From assembly GCA_029556615.1 (NCBI GenBank), contig JAKQDD010000211.1, positions 64,001 through 128,000 on the forward strand: 64,000 nucleotides of DNA. The letters are read 5' to 3'. The notes under the pieces were generated by a model, which searched no databases, had not been told where the DNA came from, and was given only the letters and a program-made list of their open reading frames with translations. Positions 38,190 to 45,573 of this stretch are shown here, one piece after another (position 1 is the stretch's first letter; each line of letters starts with the position of its first letter). The translations under genes and the position numbers were made by a program. This DNA is from Verrucomicrobiota bacterium (GTDB lineage: Bacteria; Verrucomicrobiota; Verrucomicrobiia; Limisphaerales; J093).

Positions 38190-38206
38190 CCTCCGTTCGT
38201 CGGAGG
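38190..38206 (-). promoter_or_regulatory. Hairpin covering the ribosome site of 38182
   Basis: CCTCCG (38190-38195) pairs with CGGAGG (38201-38206) around a five-base loop. On the transcript the GGAGG ribosome site is one arm of this stem, eight bases before the ATG, so it is partly sequestered. Confidence 0.5.
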
Positions 38207-38251
38207 GTCTACCCGGAGAAGTAGGAGGTTGAGACCTGAATGAGAAACATG

Positions 38252-38854
38252 CTACGCGCGCGAAGACGCGTAGACGCGACTCCCCGCGAGTCGATACTCA
38301 ACGCGCTGGCCGGAAGCCAAAAACTCCATCACAGCCCGAGCGGCTAACGCGGCCACCAGCGTGTGGGCTGGCAGCACGGTAGGGTCCGTGCAGGTCGCCA
38401 CGCCTGGCGTCTCCTGGTCCTCGGGCAACGTCCAGGAGACAACGCCCGCCGAAGCGTCCGCCGAGATCCCCGCGTGAAGGATGGGGACGTGAGCCTCCCC
38501 AGCGCGCTTCGCCGCCAGCGCGCGCGCCGCATGATTGTCGAAGCAGTCGACGACGAGACCGAGGTCTGGGGTGATGATCTTGGCCGCGTTGAAGTCGGTG
38601 AGCTCGACCGTGTAGGCGCGCGCCGTCACTCCGTGGCACGAGAGCAGGACCTGGCGGAGGGTGTCCGCCTTTAGCTTTCCGGCAGTCCCCCTCGGATAGA
38701 CCTGATTGAGCGCGTTCTTGCTCTCGACGCGATCCATGTCGAGCAGGTGGAGCCCGCCCGGATGGTTACGCAGCGCCATCGCGACGTGCGACCCGAGCGC
38801 ACCCACCCCGCAGATGAGGATGGACTTGCTCGGGGTCTGTTGGGTCTGAGTCAT
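38252..38854 (-). CDS. ThiF/E1-like ubiquitin-activating family protein
   Basis: This 200-residue protein (start ATG 38854) has the E1/ThiF Rossmann fold signatures. These are GxGxxGS at 16-22 (CGVGALGSH), the DxDxVE.. loop DMDRVESKNALNQVY at 39-53, the Lys-rich GKLKAD at 59-64, and VVDCFDN at 101-107. C155 in VATC is a candidate active cysteine. Known relatives adenylate the C-terminal Gly of ubiquitin-like or sulfur-carrier proteins. It is the minimal adenylation domain only. It lies 19 bases after the ubiquitin-like gene, so that protein is its probable substrate. The longer upstream frame overlaps the ubiquitin-like gene and is rejected. Confidence 0.82.
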   Translation of the reverse strand: MTQTQQTPSKSILICGVGALGSHVAMALRNHPGGLHLLDMDRVESKNALNQVYPRGTAGKLKADTLRQVLLSCHGVTARAYTVELTDFNAAKIITPDLGLVVDCFDNHAARALAAKRAGEAHVPILHAGISADASAGVVSWTLPEDQETPGVATCTDPTVLPAHTLVAALAARAVMEFLASGQRVEYRLAGSRVYASSRA

Positions 38855-38873
38855 GGGGCCTCTCGCGTCTGGC

Positions 38874-39161
38874 CTAACCGAACGCTGCGGAGGGACGAAC
38901 GAAGATGACGCCCGTGCCCGAGTAGGGGTCCACGGTGTAACCGCGCAGCGCGTCCTTCGGGATGGTGAGGTCCGCGAACGACTGAGGCGGGTTCGACCGT
39001 AGGGTCTCCTCGGCCGCCGCCAGGACGTCTGCGCTCGATGGCTCACCGTTGAACGGCACGGTGATCTCAGCGGACCGGTTCATGTAGGTCACGTTGATGA
39101 TCCGGTTGGTCGGATCGGAAACTCGGTTGGTGGGATCGGAAACTTGGTTGGTGGGCGTCAC
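38874..39161 (-). CDS. Ubiquitin-like protein candidate (beta-grasp)
   Basis: The start is a GTG overlapping the JAB stop (GTGA), eight bases after GGAGG, giving 95 residues. Residues 1-20 carry a repeated VSDPTNR unit. Residues 21-95 fit a beta-grasp outline: strand IINVTYMNRSAEITVPF, a helix SSADVLAAAEETLRS, then strands ending GVIFVRPSAAFG. It ends in a single Gly that an E1 could adenylate without processing. Size, Gly end and neighbours recall prokaryotic ubiquitin-like proteins such as PRTRC protein C, but sequence similarity is too weak to prove by eye. Confidence 0.6.
   Translation of the reverse strand: MTPTNQVSDPTNRVSDPTNRIINVTYMNRSAEITVPFNGEPSSADVLAAAEETLRSNPPQSFADLTIPKDALRGYTVDPYSGTGVIFVRPSAAFG
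39103..39159. repeat. 21-base tandem repeat in ubiquitin-like gene
   Basis: Two near-identical 21-base units (39103-39123, 39124-39144) and a partial third encode the VSDPTNR repeat at the N-terminus. This is a likely flexible, variable leader. Confidence 0.7.
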
Positions 39162-39652
39162 GGTAAGAACCTCCGCAGCAGCTTCGCCAGGTTGATGGTG
39201 GGTGGAGCTGAACGCATGCGCGAATCCCAACGCAGTCGTGCAGCCCACATGGGTTCGTTGTCCTCCCCAGGGTCGAACAGCACGTCAGCGTCCTGGGGCT
39301 CTTGGCACGGGTGCACGACCCGCAACCTACTGACCCGAGGAGACAGGACCCAGAAGCGAACGGGCCTACCTAGGCCCGTCGCGATCGCGCGCATCGAGTT
39401 CTCGTCGATGGACGAGAACGTGTCAGGCCCGTGAGGGTGCGTGTGCGCGATGTCGAACACTCGGTCGCGCTGCTCCCAGATGACGTCCCAGGCCGTGCGA
39501 CCCCCATCCACGAACGCGGGGGAGTCCCCGTAGTGGACGTGCAGGCTACAGCCCGCCTTGTCGTAGACCCCAAACACCTCACGGGCAGGGAACAAGCGCC
39601 CAAAACGCGGGGGGAAGAACTCGGTCACAGGGGTCCTAGTCGTCATCGTCAT
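39158..39652 (-). CDS. JAB/MPN (JAMM) metallopeptidase
   Basis: This 164-residue protein has a complete JAMM zinc motif: H70-x-H72-P73-x(6)-S80-x-x-D83 in HTHPHGPDTFSSID, with an upstream Glu (E60 or E25) as the likely general base. JAMM enzymes remove ubiquitin-like proteins or process their C-termini. Its short length matches prokaryotic JAB proteins such as those of PRTRC or ubiquitin-like cassettes. It overlaps the upstream gene by 17 bases and the ubiquitin-like gene by GTGA, so the three are translated together. Confidence 0.85.
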   Translation of the reverse strand: MTMTTRTPVTEFFPPRFGRLFPAREVFGVYDKAGCSLHVHYGDSPAFVDGGRTAWDVIWEQRDRVFDIAHTHPHGPDTFSSIDENSMRAIATGLGRPVRFWVLSPRVSRLRVVHPCQEPQDADVLFDPGEDNEPMWAARLRWDSRMRSAPPTINLAKLLRRFLP

Positions 39653-40664
39653 CCCATCCTGACCCGGATACGTGTCGAGTCACCACGAGCTTGCCCCGCT
39701 CTTCCCCCTCCCGAATGACGGAGGGTAGAGAGTCCAGGGTGAAGCGTCGGTCCGTACCTGCGAGGCACACACCAGCGTCGAGCACGTTGAGGTGCTTGTC
39801 GTCCAGGACGGACTGGTAAGTCCCTCCCCGGAACGTCCAGGTGACCTCGATGCGTCCAGCACCCGCGCGCCGCGCGTTGACAAGCTGCGCTCCCGACCTG
39901 GACAGAGAACCCACGATCCGGTCGACCCACGCCTCCCTTGCAGGCACGACCCCCTGCGTGACCACGGGAGACCCCATCCTGATAGGGACGACAGGGACGA
40001 CAGGGACGACAGGGACGGCAGGCAGGGAGCGCACGGCCTCTTGCCGCAGGGCCTGAAGGTCGAGCAGGACACGTCGCGCGGCCTCATCTCCCGCAGAGGA
40101 CACGTCGCGCAGACGCAACGCCACCTCAGGGGGAGAGAACGGCACCGATAGCGCCTGACCCGCCCGCGAGAGCAGAGCAAGCGCACCAGCTAGTCGCAAG
40201 GAGGCAGCCACACCAGAGATCGCGTCGAACCCCCGCCCCTGGAGAACAGCCTCACGGACGCTCATCTCAGGCTGATCGTCCATGTCGACACGGTCGAACA
40301 CCACCACGGAGGGGGCCCAGAATCGACCCACGACACGCGCGCCGACCTCTAGGTCCTCGTCGACCGGCGCGAAGTGTAGGTGCTCAACCCGGCCTCGGTC
40401 GTCCACGACCATCCCGTTCCAGTGGTGGCCAGAACGGGACGGTAGGGCTGCCAAGACGCGCGCCTGCTCCTCCTCCGACAGGGGCTCGCGCACGCGAACC
40501 TGTGACCCGAACCCCGTCGTGTGAAACCAGCCAGCCCGCGGAACCTCACCCCTGAGGGCTACAAGCCGACCCGTCCCGCCACCGGGGTCGGCGCGACGCA
40601 CTCCCCACCGCGATCCTCTGCGGAGGACGGGAAGCACGGCAGCGATGACGGGGTTCCTGTTCAC
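39636..40664 (-). CDS. Unknown protein between TROVE and JAB genes
   Basis: This 342-residue protein starts at a GTG after AGGAGC. A compact N-terminal domain (about 1-150), a helical middle (about 150-212), a VVPVVPVVP linker (216-227) and a C-terminal domain (about 240-332) are visible, followed by an acidic tail. There is one cysteine, C300, in GVCLAG. E2 enzymes often have their active Cys before a Leu in a similar turn, so an E2-like role is possible given the E1, ubiquitin-like and JAB neighbours. No HPN-type motif is present, so this is speculation. Confidence 0.55.
   Translation of the reverse strand: MNRNPVIAAVLPVLRRGSRWGVRRADPGGGTGRLVALRGEVPRAGWFHTTGFGSQVRVREPLSEEEQARVLAALPSRSGHHWNGMVVDDRGRVEHLHFAPVDEDLEVGARVVGRFWAPSVVVFDRVDMDDQPEMSVREAVLQGRGFDAISGVAASLRLAGALALLSRAGQALSVPFSPPEVALRLRDVSSAGDEAARRVLLDLQALRQEAVRSLPAVPVVPVVPVVPIRMGSPVVTQGVVPAREAWVDRIVGSLSRSGAQLVNARRAGAGRIEVTWTFRGGTYQSVLDDKHLNVLDAGVCLAGTDRRFTLDSLPSVIREGEERGKLVVTRHVSGSGWDDDDD
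39985..40020. repeat. Four 9-base tandem repeats
   Basis: Four copies of GGGACGACA (the last with one change) encode the Pro-Val linker of the unknown protein. Copy number could vary and change linker length. Confidence 0.75.
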
Positions 40665-40673
40665 GAGGGGCTC

Positions 40674-42452
40674 CTACGAGGTCGCAACGATGTCGCGACG
40701 CTTGGGTACGACGGGCGGCTCCAGCAGCGGGACCGCCGAGATGCGCTCCAGTAGGCCAAAACGGGCCTGTGTGGTCGCGCTTGCCACGACCGGTGCGTCG
40801 AGGAGACCTCGCAGCACGCGGGGGATCTGGTAGGTGTCCTTGAGGGCCTCCACCGCGACGTCGTTGAACGGAACACGGAGATGCGAGGCCGTCCCACGCA
40901 CGGCCTGACCTCGGGACTCGTTGCCCTGGTTGAAGATGAGCCCGACCGCGTCCGGCAGGAGGCCCGTGTTGCGCAGCAGGGCCGCGGTCAACGAACCGTC
41001 CCGATCTCCATAGTCGGACTCGTCCCCGATGACCAGAAGGATGAGGATCTCGCCCGGCTGCTTGCGCACGCCGGCCGCCGCCAGGACGTTCACAGCCGTC
41101 TTCTGGTCAGTCCCGCCTCCAGACTGGAGGGCCGAGAGCATGGCCTTGACGTGCTTGAGGCTCATCTCACCGACGTTTGGCCCCACCCCCGCGTGGATGA
41201 TGCGGCCCGCCGAGCTAAAGGCAGCCACGTGGACACGATCCGGCGCGAGGCCCGCGATGAGCGTCGGGATGATCTCCTTGGACCGGTCGATCGCACCCTG
41301 CTGTGACGCCGAAGTATCGACGAGCAGCATGACGCGAAGCGGTCGGTCGGGAACCGCCTCGGCGACCGCCTTGGCGTTGGCGCTCGCCGCGGCACCCTCC
41401 AGCAGGTCCTTGACCTTCTCGCTGCGGACGTTCTTGGCGACCGTGAGCGCACGGTGGCTGCGAGCCATCTTGGTGGCGTCGTGGACACGCTTCTGGACCA
41501 TCGGGTCCGAGTCGAGCAGACCCGACTCCTCCAGCGCGGGAGCCGCGATGATGAGGTCCTGATCGGACATCTTGGCCGTGAGCGCGCGCAGGATGTTCCG
41601 CGTCACTCCAACGGATGACGGAATCTTTCCGACCGCGACGGTGTAGGAGAGATCACCCTTCTGGATGATGGAGATGATCTCCTTCTCCGTCTTGCCCTCC
41701 CACGTGTCGCCGGTCGTCAGCTTCACTCCGATGGCCATCTCGCGGTGACCGCTCTCGGCCTGCTTCTGTCCGTAGCGGACGAGCGCGAAGAAGGCCGCCT
41801 GCTCGGGCTTGTAGCGCCCGTAGCGCACGAGGCTCCGAACCGTAGAGGCGTAGCCCGCCGACACGAGCCCCTTGAGAAGCTGGGTGTTGCGCTCGCGCAC
41901 GAGCAACCAGCGGGTCACCACCTGACGGAAACGCCCTAGCGGTGCGTTGCTGGCCCCTGCCGACCCGAAGCCAGCCTCCCGGTTGATGGCCACGATGCCC
42001 GGCGCATGCAGGAGCTTGGCAATCCGCAGCACGTCCTTGGGACGCAGGCGTCGCTCCCTGGGGACCGTCTTGTCCGCGTGGATGAGGACCATCGCCTCAC
42101 CCACGTCGCGCAGGATCTCCTGCGGCTGAACGAGCAGGAACGCGGCCAGGACGACCTTGAGGTCCGCCCAGTCGAGCTCACGCATCGCGAAGCTCGCAAG
42201 CTGCCCCACGTAGATGGGGTCCATGCGGTACAGGTCGAGGACCTGTCGGTACAGCGTCACCGCAGCGGGCTCGTATAGGCCCGGCGCGATGGGGGTCGCG
42301 GTCTTGTTGCGCCCGCGCGCCACCCACTTACCGTTGGGGCCCGCCATCCCGATGCGGCCGTGCCACAGGTGGTCGGAGAAGTTGGTGAGGGACTGGATGA
42401 TGCGCTCAGCGGCGCTCTTCTGCTGCTCAGAGGCAGCCTGTGTGGTGGTCAT
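40674..42452 (-). CDS. rsr: TROVE/Ro60-like protein with vWA domain
   Basis: From the ATG at 42452 this protein has 592 residues. Residues to about 370 are an alpha-helical repeat region of the type that forms the Ro60 ring, including KIPSSVGVTRNILRALTAKM before the vWA domain. The vWA domain carries a metal site DTSAS (379-383) and a later GGGTD and GDESD. Ro60/Rsr binds Y RNA and the ends of misfolded RNA, and in bacteria can act with exoribonucleases. A Y-like RNA lies just upstream on the same strand, the usual bacterial arrangement. The family call is by architecture and context; the symbol is provisional. A GTG at 42485 is an alternative start. Confidence 0.7.
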   Translation of the reverse strand: MTTTQAASEQQKSAAERIIQSLTNFSDHLWHGRIGMAGPNGKWVARGRNKTATPIAPGLYEPAAVTLYRQVLDLYRMDPIYVGQLASFAMRELDWADLKVVLAAFLLVQPQEILRDVGEAMVLIHADKTVPRERRLRPKDVLRIAKLLHAPGIVAINREAGFGSAGASNAPLGRFRQVVTRWLLVRERNTQLLKGLVSAGYASTVRSLVRYGRYKPEQAAFFALVRYGQKQAESGHREMAIGVKLTTGDTWEGKTEKEIISIIQKGDLSYTVAVGKIPSSVGVTRNILRALTAKMSDQDLIIAAPALEESGLLDSDPMVQKRVHDATKMARSHRALTVAKNVRSEKVKDLLEGAAASANAKAVAEAVPDRPLRVMLLVDTSASQQGAIDRSKEIIPTLIAGLAPDRVHVAAFSSAGRIIHAGVGPNVGEMSLKHVKAMLSALQSGGGTDQKTAVNVLAAAGVRKQPGEILILLVIGDESDYGDRDGSLTAALLRNTGLLPDAVGLIFNQGNESRGQAVRGTASHLRVPFNDVAVEALKDTYQIPRVLRGLLDAPVVASATTQARFGLLERISAVPLLEPPVVPKRRDIVATS

Positions 42453-42602
42453 GGCGAATAGAGTCTCCGGGGCCCGTGCGTACACGGACGAGTGAGGTCT
42501 ACGAGGAGTTGCAGGGGCTAGTAGGCGGGGCCGAAGTGGCCGGAGCTGAACAGGAGGGTTGAGATGCGAAGGCAGCTACTTCCGGGTCGTTGTCGTGGGG
42601 GG

Positions 42603-42736
42603 GACCACGTCGAGTGAGCGGACCATTGTTTGACAGAGTACAAGTCTGTTGCCTCTCCGCGAGGCGTAGATCCCAGTTGGCGGGGTCTGAGGGAGTTGAA
42701 CCCTCCGCATGTTGGGTCCGATCGAGGGACGTGGTC
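42603..42736 (-). ncRNA. Y RNA (YrlA-like) with permuted tRNA-like core
   Basis: On the minus strand the ends pair in two helices: 42728-42736 with 42603-42611 (9 bases) and CGGACC (42715-42720) with GGTCCG (42619-42624), separated by 7-by-7 bases. Inside, in order, are a T-arm (stem GAGGG/CCCTC, loop TTCAACT), and AGACCCC joined by GCCAACT to GGGATCT (6 of 7 acceptor-like pairs). These are followed by AC, a D-arm (GCCT/AGGC, loop CGCGGAG), A, and an anticodon-like arm (ACAGA/TCTGT, loop CTTGTAC). Bacterial YrlA RNAs are known to have a Ro-binding stem and such a permuted tRNA mimic, and to lie next to rsr, as here. Confidence 0.82.
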
Positions 42737-42744
42737 GCGAGTGA

Positions 42745-42772
42745 TCTATACCCGGCCTGTCGACCGGGGCAA
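42745..42772 (-). promoter_or_regulatory. Putative promoter for the Y RNA
   Basis: On the minus strand TTGCCC (42772-42767) and TATAGA (42750-42745) are 16 bases apart, each four of six to the sigma-70 consensus. The predicted start, about seven bases on, coincides with the first base of the outer Y RNA helix. Confidence 0.5.
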
Positions 42773-42776
42773 GCAC

Positions 42777-45266
42777 CTACGACTGGACGAACGAGGCGTA
42801 GATCCCCGAGGCACTACCGGTGAGACGATCCTTCAGCGCGGCGATCGTCGTGCGGATCGCGTCCATGGTCGCCTGCGAGTCGCAGAGCGCGATCGCCGTC
42901 AACGGGACGGCAACCTCGCGAGGCAACGCGGAGAGGTCCGCCGAGTTCCCGTCGGTCGCGCGCAGGATGGCGAGGGCCGTCGCGGCGAACACGAGGTCAT
43001 TCCCGCTCAGCGTCATGACGCGCGACGCGAGCGTCTGGGCCGTGCGGCGCATCTCGGCGCGGAAGGATCCCGAGCGGGCCGTGTGACCGCGCATCGTGAG
43101 CGCCGCGACCACCACGAGCGTCTGGGCGTAGGACCCGCCGAACAGGCCGTCTGCTCCCTGCTCCAGCAGGAGGTTGCGAAGCTCAGACTCTGTCACGGGC
43201 TGCCGTGCGGCACTACGGCTCAGGTCGTCCATGGAGAAGCCCAGGGTCTGGTGACCATAGCTGTCGTCGCTGCGGTCCACCGAACAGTTCAGCGAGGCCG
43301 TCCGCACCGCCATACCCTTCGGGCTACCGGCCGAGAAGGACACAGCCCCCAGGTTGCGTACGGGTGCGCCCCGCGTGACTCCGCGCGAAGAACCCCCGAG
43401 GGTCACTCCGCGCGTCATCGACTCCAGCGCACCTCCCTGGTCCTGCTCCGCGATGTTGCGGGGCATGGGGAGCACGACCGGGATGGTCTCCGGGGCGGAG
43501 AGGTTGCGCTGGTCCGTGTGGACACCAACGAGCGCAACCTGCGAGTTGACGACCCCGAAGGTGGTGCCAAGCTCCTCCAGGGTGGCGTTGTCGGCGGCGT
43601 CGAAGCGGTAGGTGAGTCGGCGGTTCTTGAGGAGCGCCCACACCGTCGAGGCGATAGCTCCGTCGTGCGCGCCGATGGCGATCGGGACGGAGACCTTGTA
43701 GTCCACCCCGTCCGGCCGCTGACCCGCCAGGATGAGGGTCGTACCCGGAGTGATCGCGCCACGGAACGCGAACAGCAACGGGCGGCCGGCGAACAGGTCC
43801 AGAGCCCCGACGGACTCGACGGAAACATCCCGTACCTGATCGCCCTCCTCGACCCGCACCTTGACCCCGGTGAGCAGCGGAGCGTCGATGGCGCTCTTGA
43901 TCGCTGCGACAGCCCCCTCGATGGCCTCATCGGCTCCGATCGGGGTGTAGGTTCCGCGTCCGGCCTCGGCGATCGCCGCGAGCATGGCGTGGTTGACCGA
44001 GTCACCGATGCCGACCACGTACATGCGGGTGTCGTGCATGTCGGCTCGCGCCGCCTTGATGACGGCCTCGGCTCCGCTCACGTCACCGTCAGTCATGAAG
44101 ATCACGACGCGCAGCGTGTGATCCATCGAGGGGCGCGGAGCCTCCTTGACCTGCACGTTGGCGATCGCCTTGTTCTGGAGGACGACCCGCAGGGCCTCCG
44201 ACGCCTCTGTGCTGCCACCGGGCTGGATGGAGTCGACGAACGCGTCCCCAGCCGCCAGGCTCTTGTCGTCGAACGGCAGGGAGGCCGGGGCGAGCGCGAC
44301 CTGCTCGTCGTCGAAGGCCACGATGTTGAAGCGGTCCTGCGGACCGAGCGCCCGCAGGCACCCCTTGACCGCGCGCTGCGCGGCCCTCATGGGGGATCCC
44401 CCCATCGAGCCGGAGCGGTCGACCAGGAAGACGACCTCGCGGGGGATCGTCACCCCCTCGTCGGCGAAGCGCGGCGCGAGGATGGCGACCGCCGTGGTGG
44501 GACCCTTGCCGTCCGGCCCCTGCGTGGCGTCGTACCGCACCCACACCTTGGGGTTCTGGCCGTCCGGGCGGTCCTGGATCTCGATGACCACGTCGCGGTC
44601 CAGGGCGACCTTGTCCACCAGGACCTCGGTCGACCCATCGTCGTCGCAGCGCGTCTTCGCGACGGTCGCCTGGTGGCTCAGGCAGCGCACCTCCAGGTCG
44701 TCACGAATCCCGACCTTGACGGTGGCACGAGCCGCGAGCGTCAGGGGACGTGGCCGGTCCAGGGCAGCCTTCTCGGTTTCCTTGAGCTTGGTCGGGTCCT
44801 CGACGTAGCGCGGCATGTAGGTCGTGGGGATGACAAGCCGATATCCGTCGGTCACCGGCAGGAGCGGGCTCTCCAGGACCACCAGGACCTCGACGTCCTC
44901 CTTGTCCTCGATGGGAGCGACCCGCAGGCGGCCGAAGTCCTCCCCCTCGGACTCACCGAGGATGGCGGTGTGCCCGGCCGCCACGGCCTTCTTGTACTCG
45001 ACCTGCGCACGCTCGCGCGGACGGAACTGCCCCTTGATCTCCCGGCTCCCCACCTTGACGGTGAGATCCCGCAGGGCACCGAACGCGGGCATCGGGAACA
45101 CCAGGTCCCCCTCGGCGACGCGGCCTGAGTCGTTGTTGAAGGTGATGCGGAGCGCGGATCGCGCCACGGGACCGTCGACGCTCACGTCGGCGTCGACGCC
45201 GCGCACGGCAAGGAAGCCGCCGCCTGCGTCCTGGAGCTTTACGGGGACAAGGGTCTGTTCGGGCAT
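42777..45266 (-). CDS. VIT and vWA domain protein
   Basis: This 829-residue protein has an N-terminal VIT domain (about 15-155, with NNDSGRVAEGDLVFPMPAFG and FRPRERAQVEYKKAV). A vWA domain from about 275 has a full metal site: DRSGS at 283-287, GGSTEAS, and FMTDGD. The rest is a helical and beta-rich C-terminal region as in inter-alpha-trypsin-inhibitor-like proteins of bacteria. There is no clear signal peptide, so it is probably cytosolic. It lies first in the cassette, upstream of the Y RNA and TROVE gene, and may be a binding partner through its metal site. An AGAGGT site precedes the ATG. Confidence 0.85.
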   Translation of the reverse strand: MPEQTLVPVKLQDAGGGFLAVRGVDADVSVDGPVARSALRITFNNDSGRVAEGDLVFPMPAFGALRDLTVKVGSREIKGQFRPRERAQVEYKKAVAAGHTAILGESEGEDFGRLRVAPIEDKEDVEVLVVLESPLLPVTDGYRLVIPTTYMPRYVEDPTKLKETEKAALDRPRPLTLAARATVKVGIRDDLEVRCLSHQATVAKTRCDDDGSTEVLVDKVALDRDVVIEIQDRPDGQNPKVWVRYDATQGPDGKGPTTAVAILAPRFADEGVTIPREVVFLVDRSGSMGGSPMRAAQRAVKGCLRALGPQDRFNIVAFDDEQVALAPASLPFDDKSLAAGDAFVDSIQPGGSTEASEALRVVLQNKAIANVQVKEAPRPSMDHTLRVVIFMTDGDVSGAEAVIKAARADMHDTRMYVVGIGDSVNHAMLAAIAEAGRGTYTPIGADEAIEGAVAAIKSAIDAPLLTGVKVRVEEGDQVRDVSVESVGALDLFAGRPLLFAFRGAITPGTTLILAGQRPDGVDYKVSVPIAIGAHDGAIASTVWALLKNRRLTYRFDAADNATLEELGTTFGVVNSQVALVGVHTDQRNLSAPETIPVVLPMPRNIAEQDQGGALESMTRGVTLGGSSRGVTRGAPVRNLGAVSFSAGSPKGMAVRTASLNCSVDRSDDSYGHQTLGFSMDDLSRSAARQPVTESELRNLLLEQGADGLFGGSYAQTLVVVAALTMRGHTARSGSFRAEMRRTAQTLASRVMTLSGNDLVFAATALAILRATDGNSADLSALPREVAVPLTAIALCDSQATMDAIRTTIAALKDRLTGSASGIYASFVQS

Positions 45267-45340
45267 CGGAGTGTACCTCTGGGTCTGGGGTATGACCCCC
45301 AGGACGGGGGCCGCTAGCCTTAGAGAGTACGCACCAATTC

Positions 45341-45380
45341 GATCGGAGCTGACACCCCGCGTGAAACCCCAGCTCCGATC
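45341..45380. promoter_or_regulatory. 11-base inverted repeat in divergent region
   Basis: GATCGGAGCTG (45341-45351) and CAGCTCCGATC (45370-45380) face each other across 18 bases, between the divergent starts of the VIT-vWA gene (45266) and the small plus-strand gene (45406). It is a possible operator or leader hairpin controlling the cassette. Confidence 0.5.
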
Positions 45381-45405
45381 ATCGAAGAATCATCGACTCA
45401 AGGGC

Positions 45406-45573
45406 ATGAACACCCCGAACTACGAAGACTGCCCCAAGTGTGGGCTTCCGATGTGCGAGCAGCAGTACCCCCGGCAGGAGGTCTGCCGGTGTCACGAGAA
45501 GGAAGAGGAGGAGGAGACGGAGGAGGAGACGGAGGAGGAGAGCGCCGGAGAGGCCCCCGGCGCTCAGAGCTAG
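45406..45573 (+). CDS. Small Cys-rich acidic protein
   Basis: This 55-residue protein starts at ATG 45406 and reads MNTPNYEDCPKCGLPMCEQQ, with six Cys residues in pairs (CPKC, then C, then CRC) suited to zinc binding, followed by a Glu/Thr-rich acidic tail. An in-frame GTG at 45361 would add 15 residues, including part of the inverted repeat. It faces the cassette divergently and its stop shares CTAG with the major capsid gene. It is a candidate regulator or binder; function unknown. Confidence 0.55.
   Translation: MNTPNYEDCPKCGLPMCEQQYPRQEVCRCHEKEEEEETEEETEEESAGEAPGAQS

Noticed and set aside
42681-42705. An attachment site made from the 3' part of a tRNA (T-arm plus an apparent CCA)
   Set aside because: The matching 5' parts are present just downstream in the same element, and no integrase is seen in the window.
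42615-42720. A functional tRNA-Thr gene, because the anticodon-like loop reads CTTGTAC (TGT) and a perfect T-arm is present
   Set aside because: The halves are in permuted order, the acceptor strands are joined by a loop and have a mismatch, and there are long pairing flanks. A Y RNA next to a Ro-like gene explains all parts.
42630-45128. 832-codon plus-strand frame opposite the VIT-vWA gene and Y RNA
   Set aside because: Arg/Asp/Val-rich low-information translation; the opposite strand has clear VIT and vWA motifs and an RNA fold.
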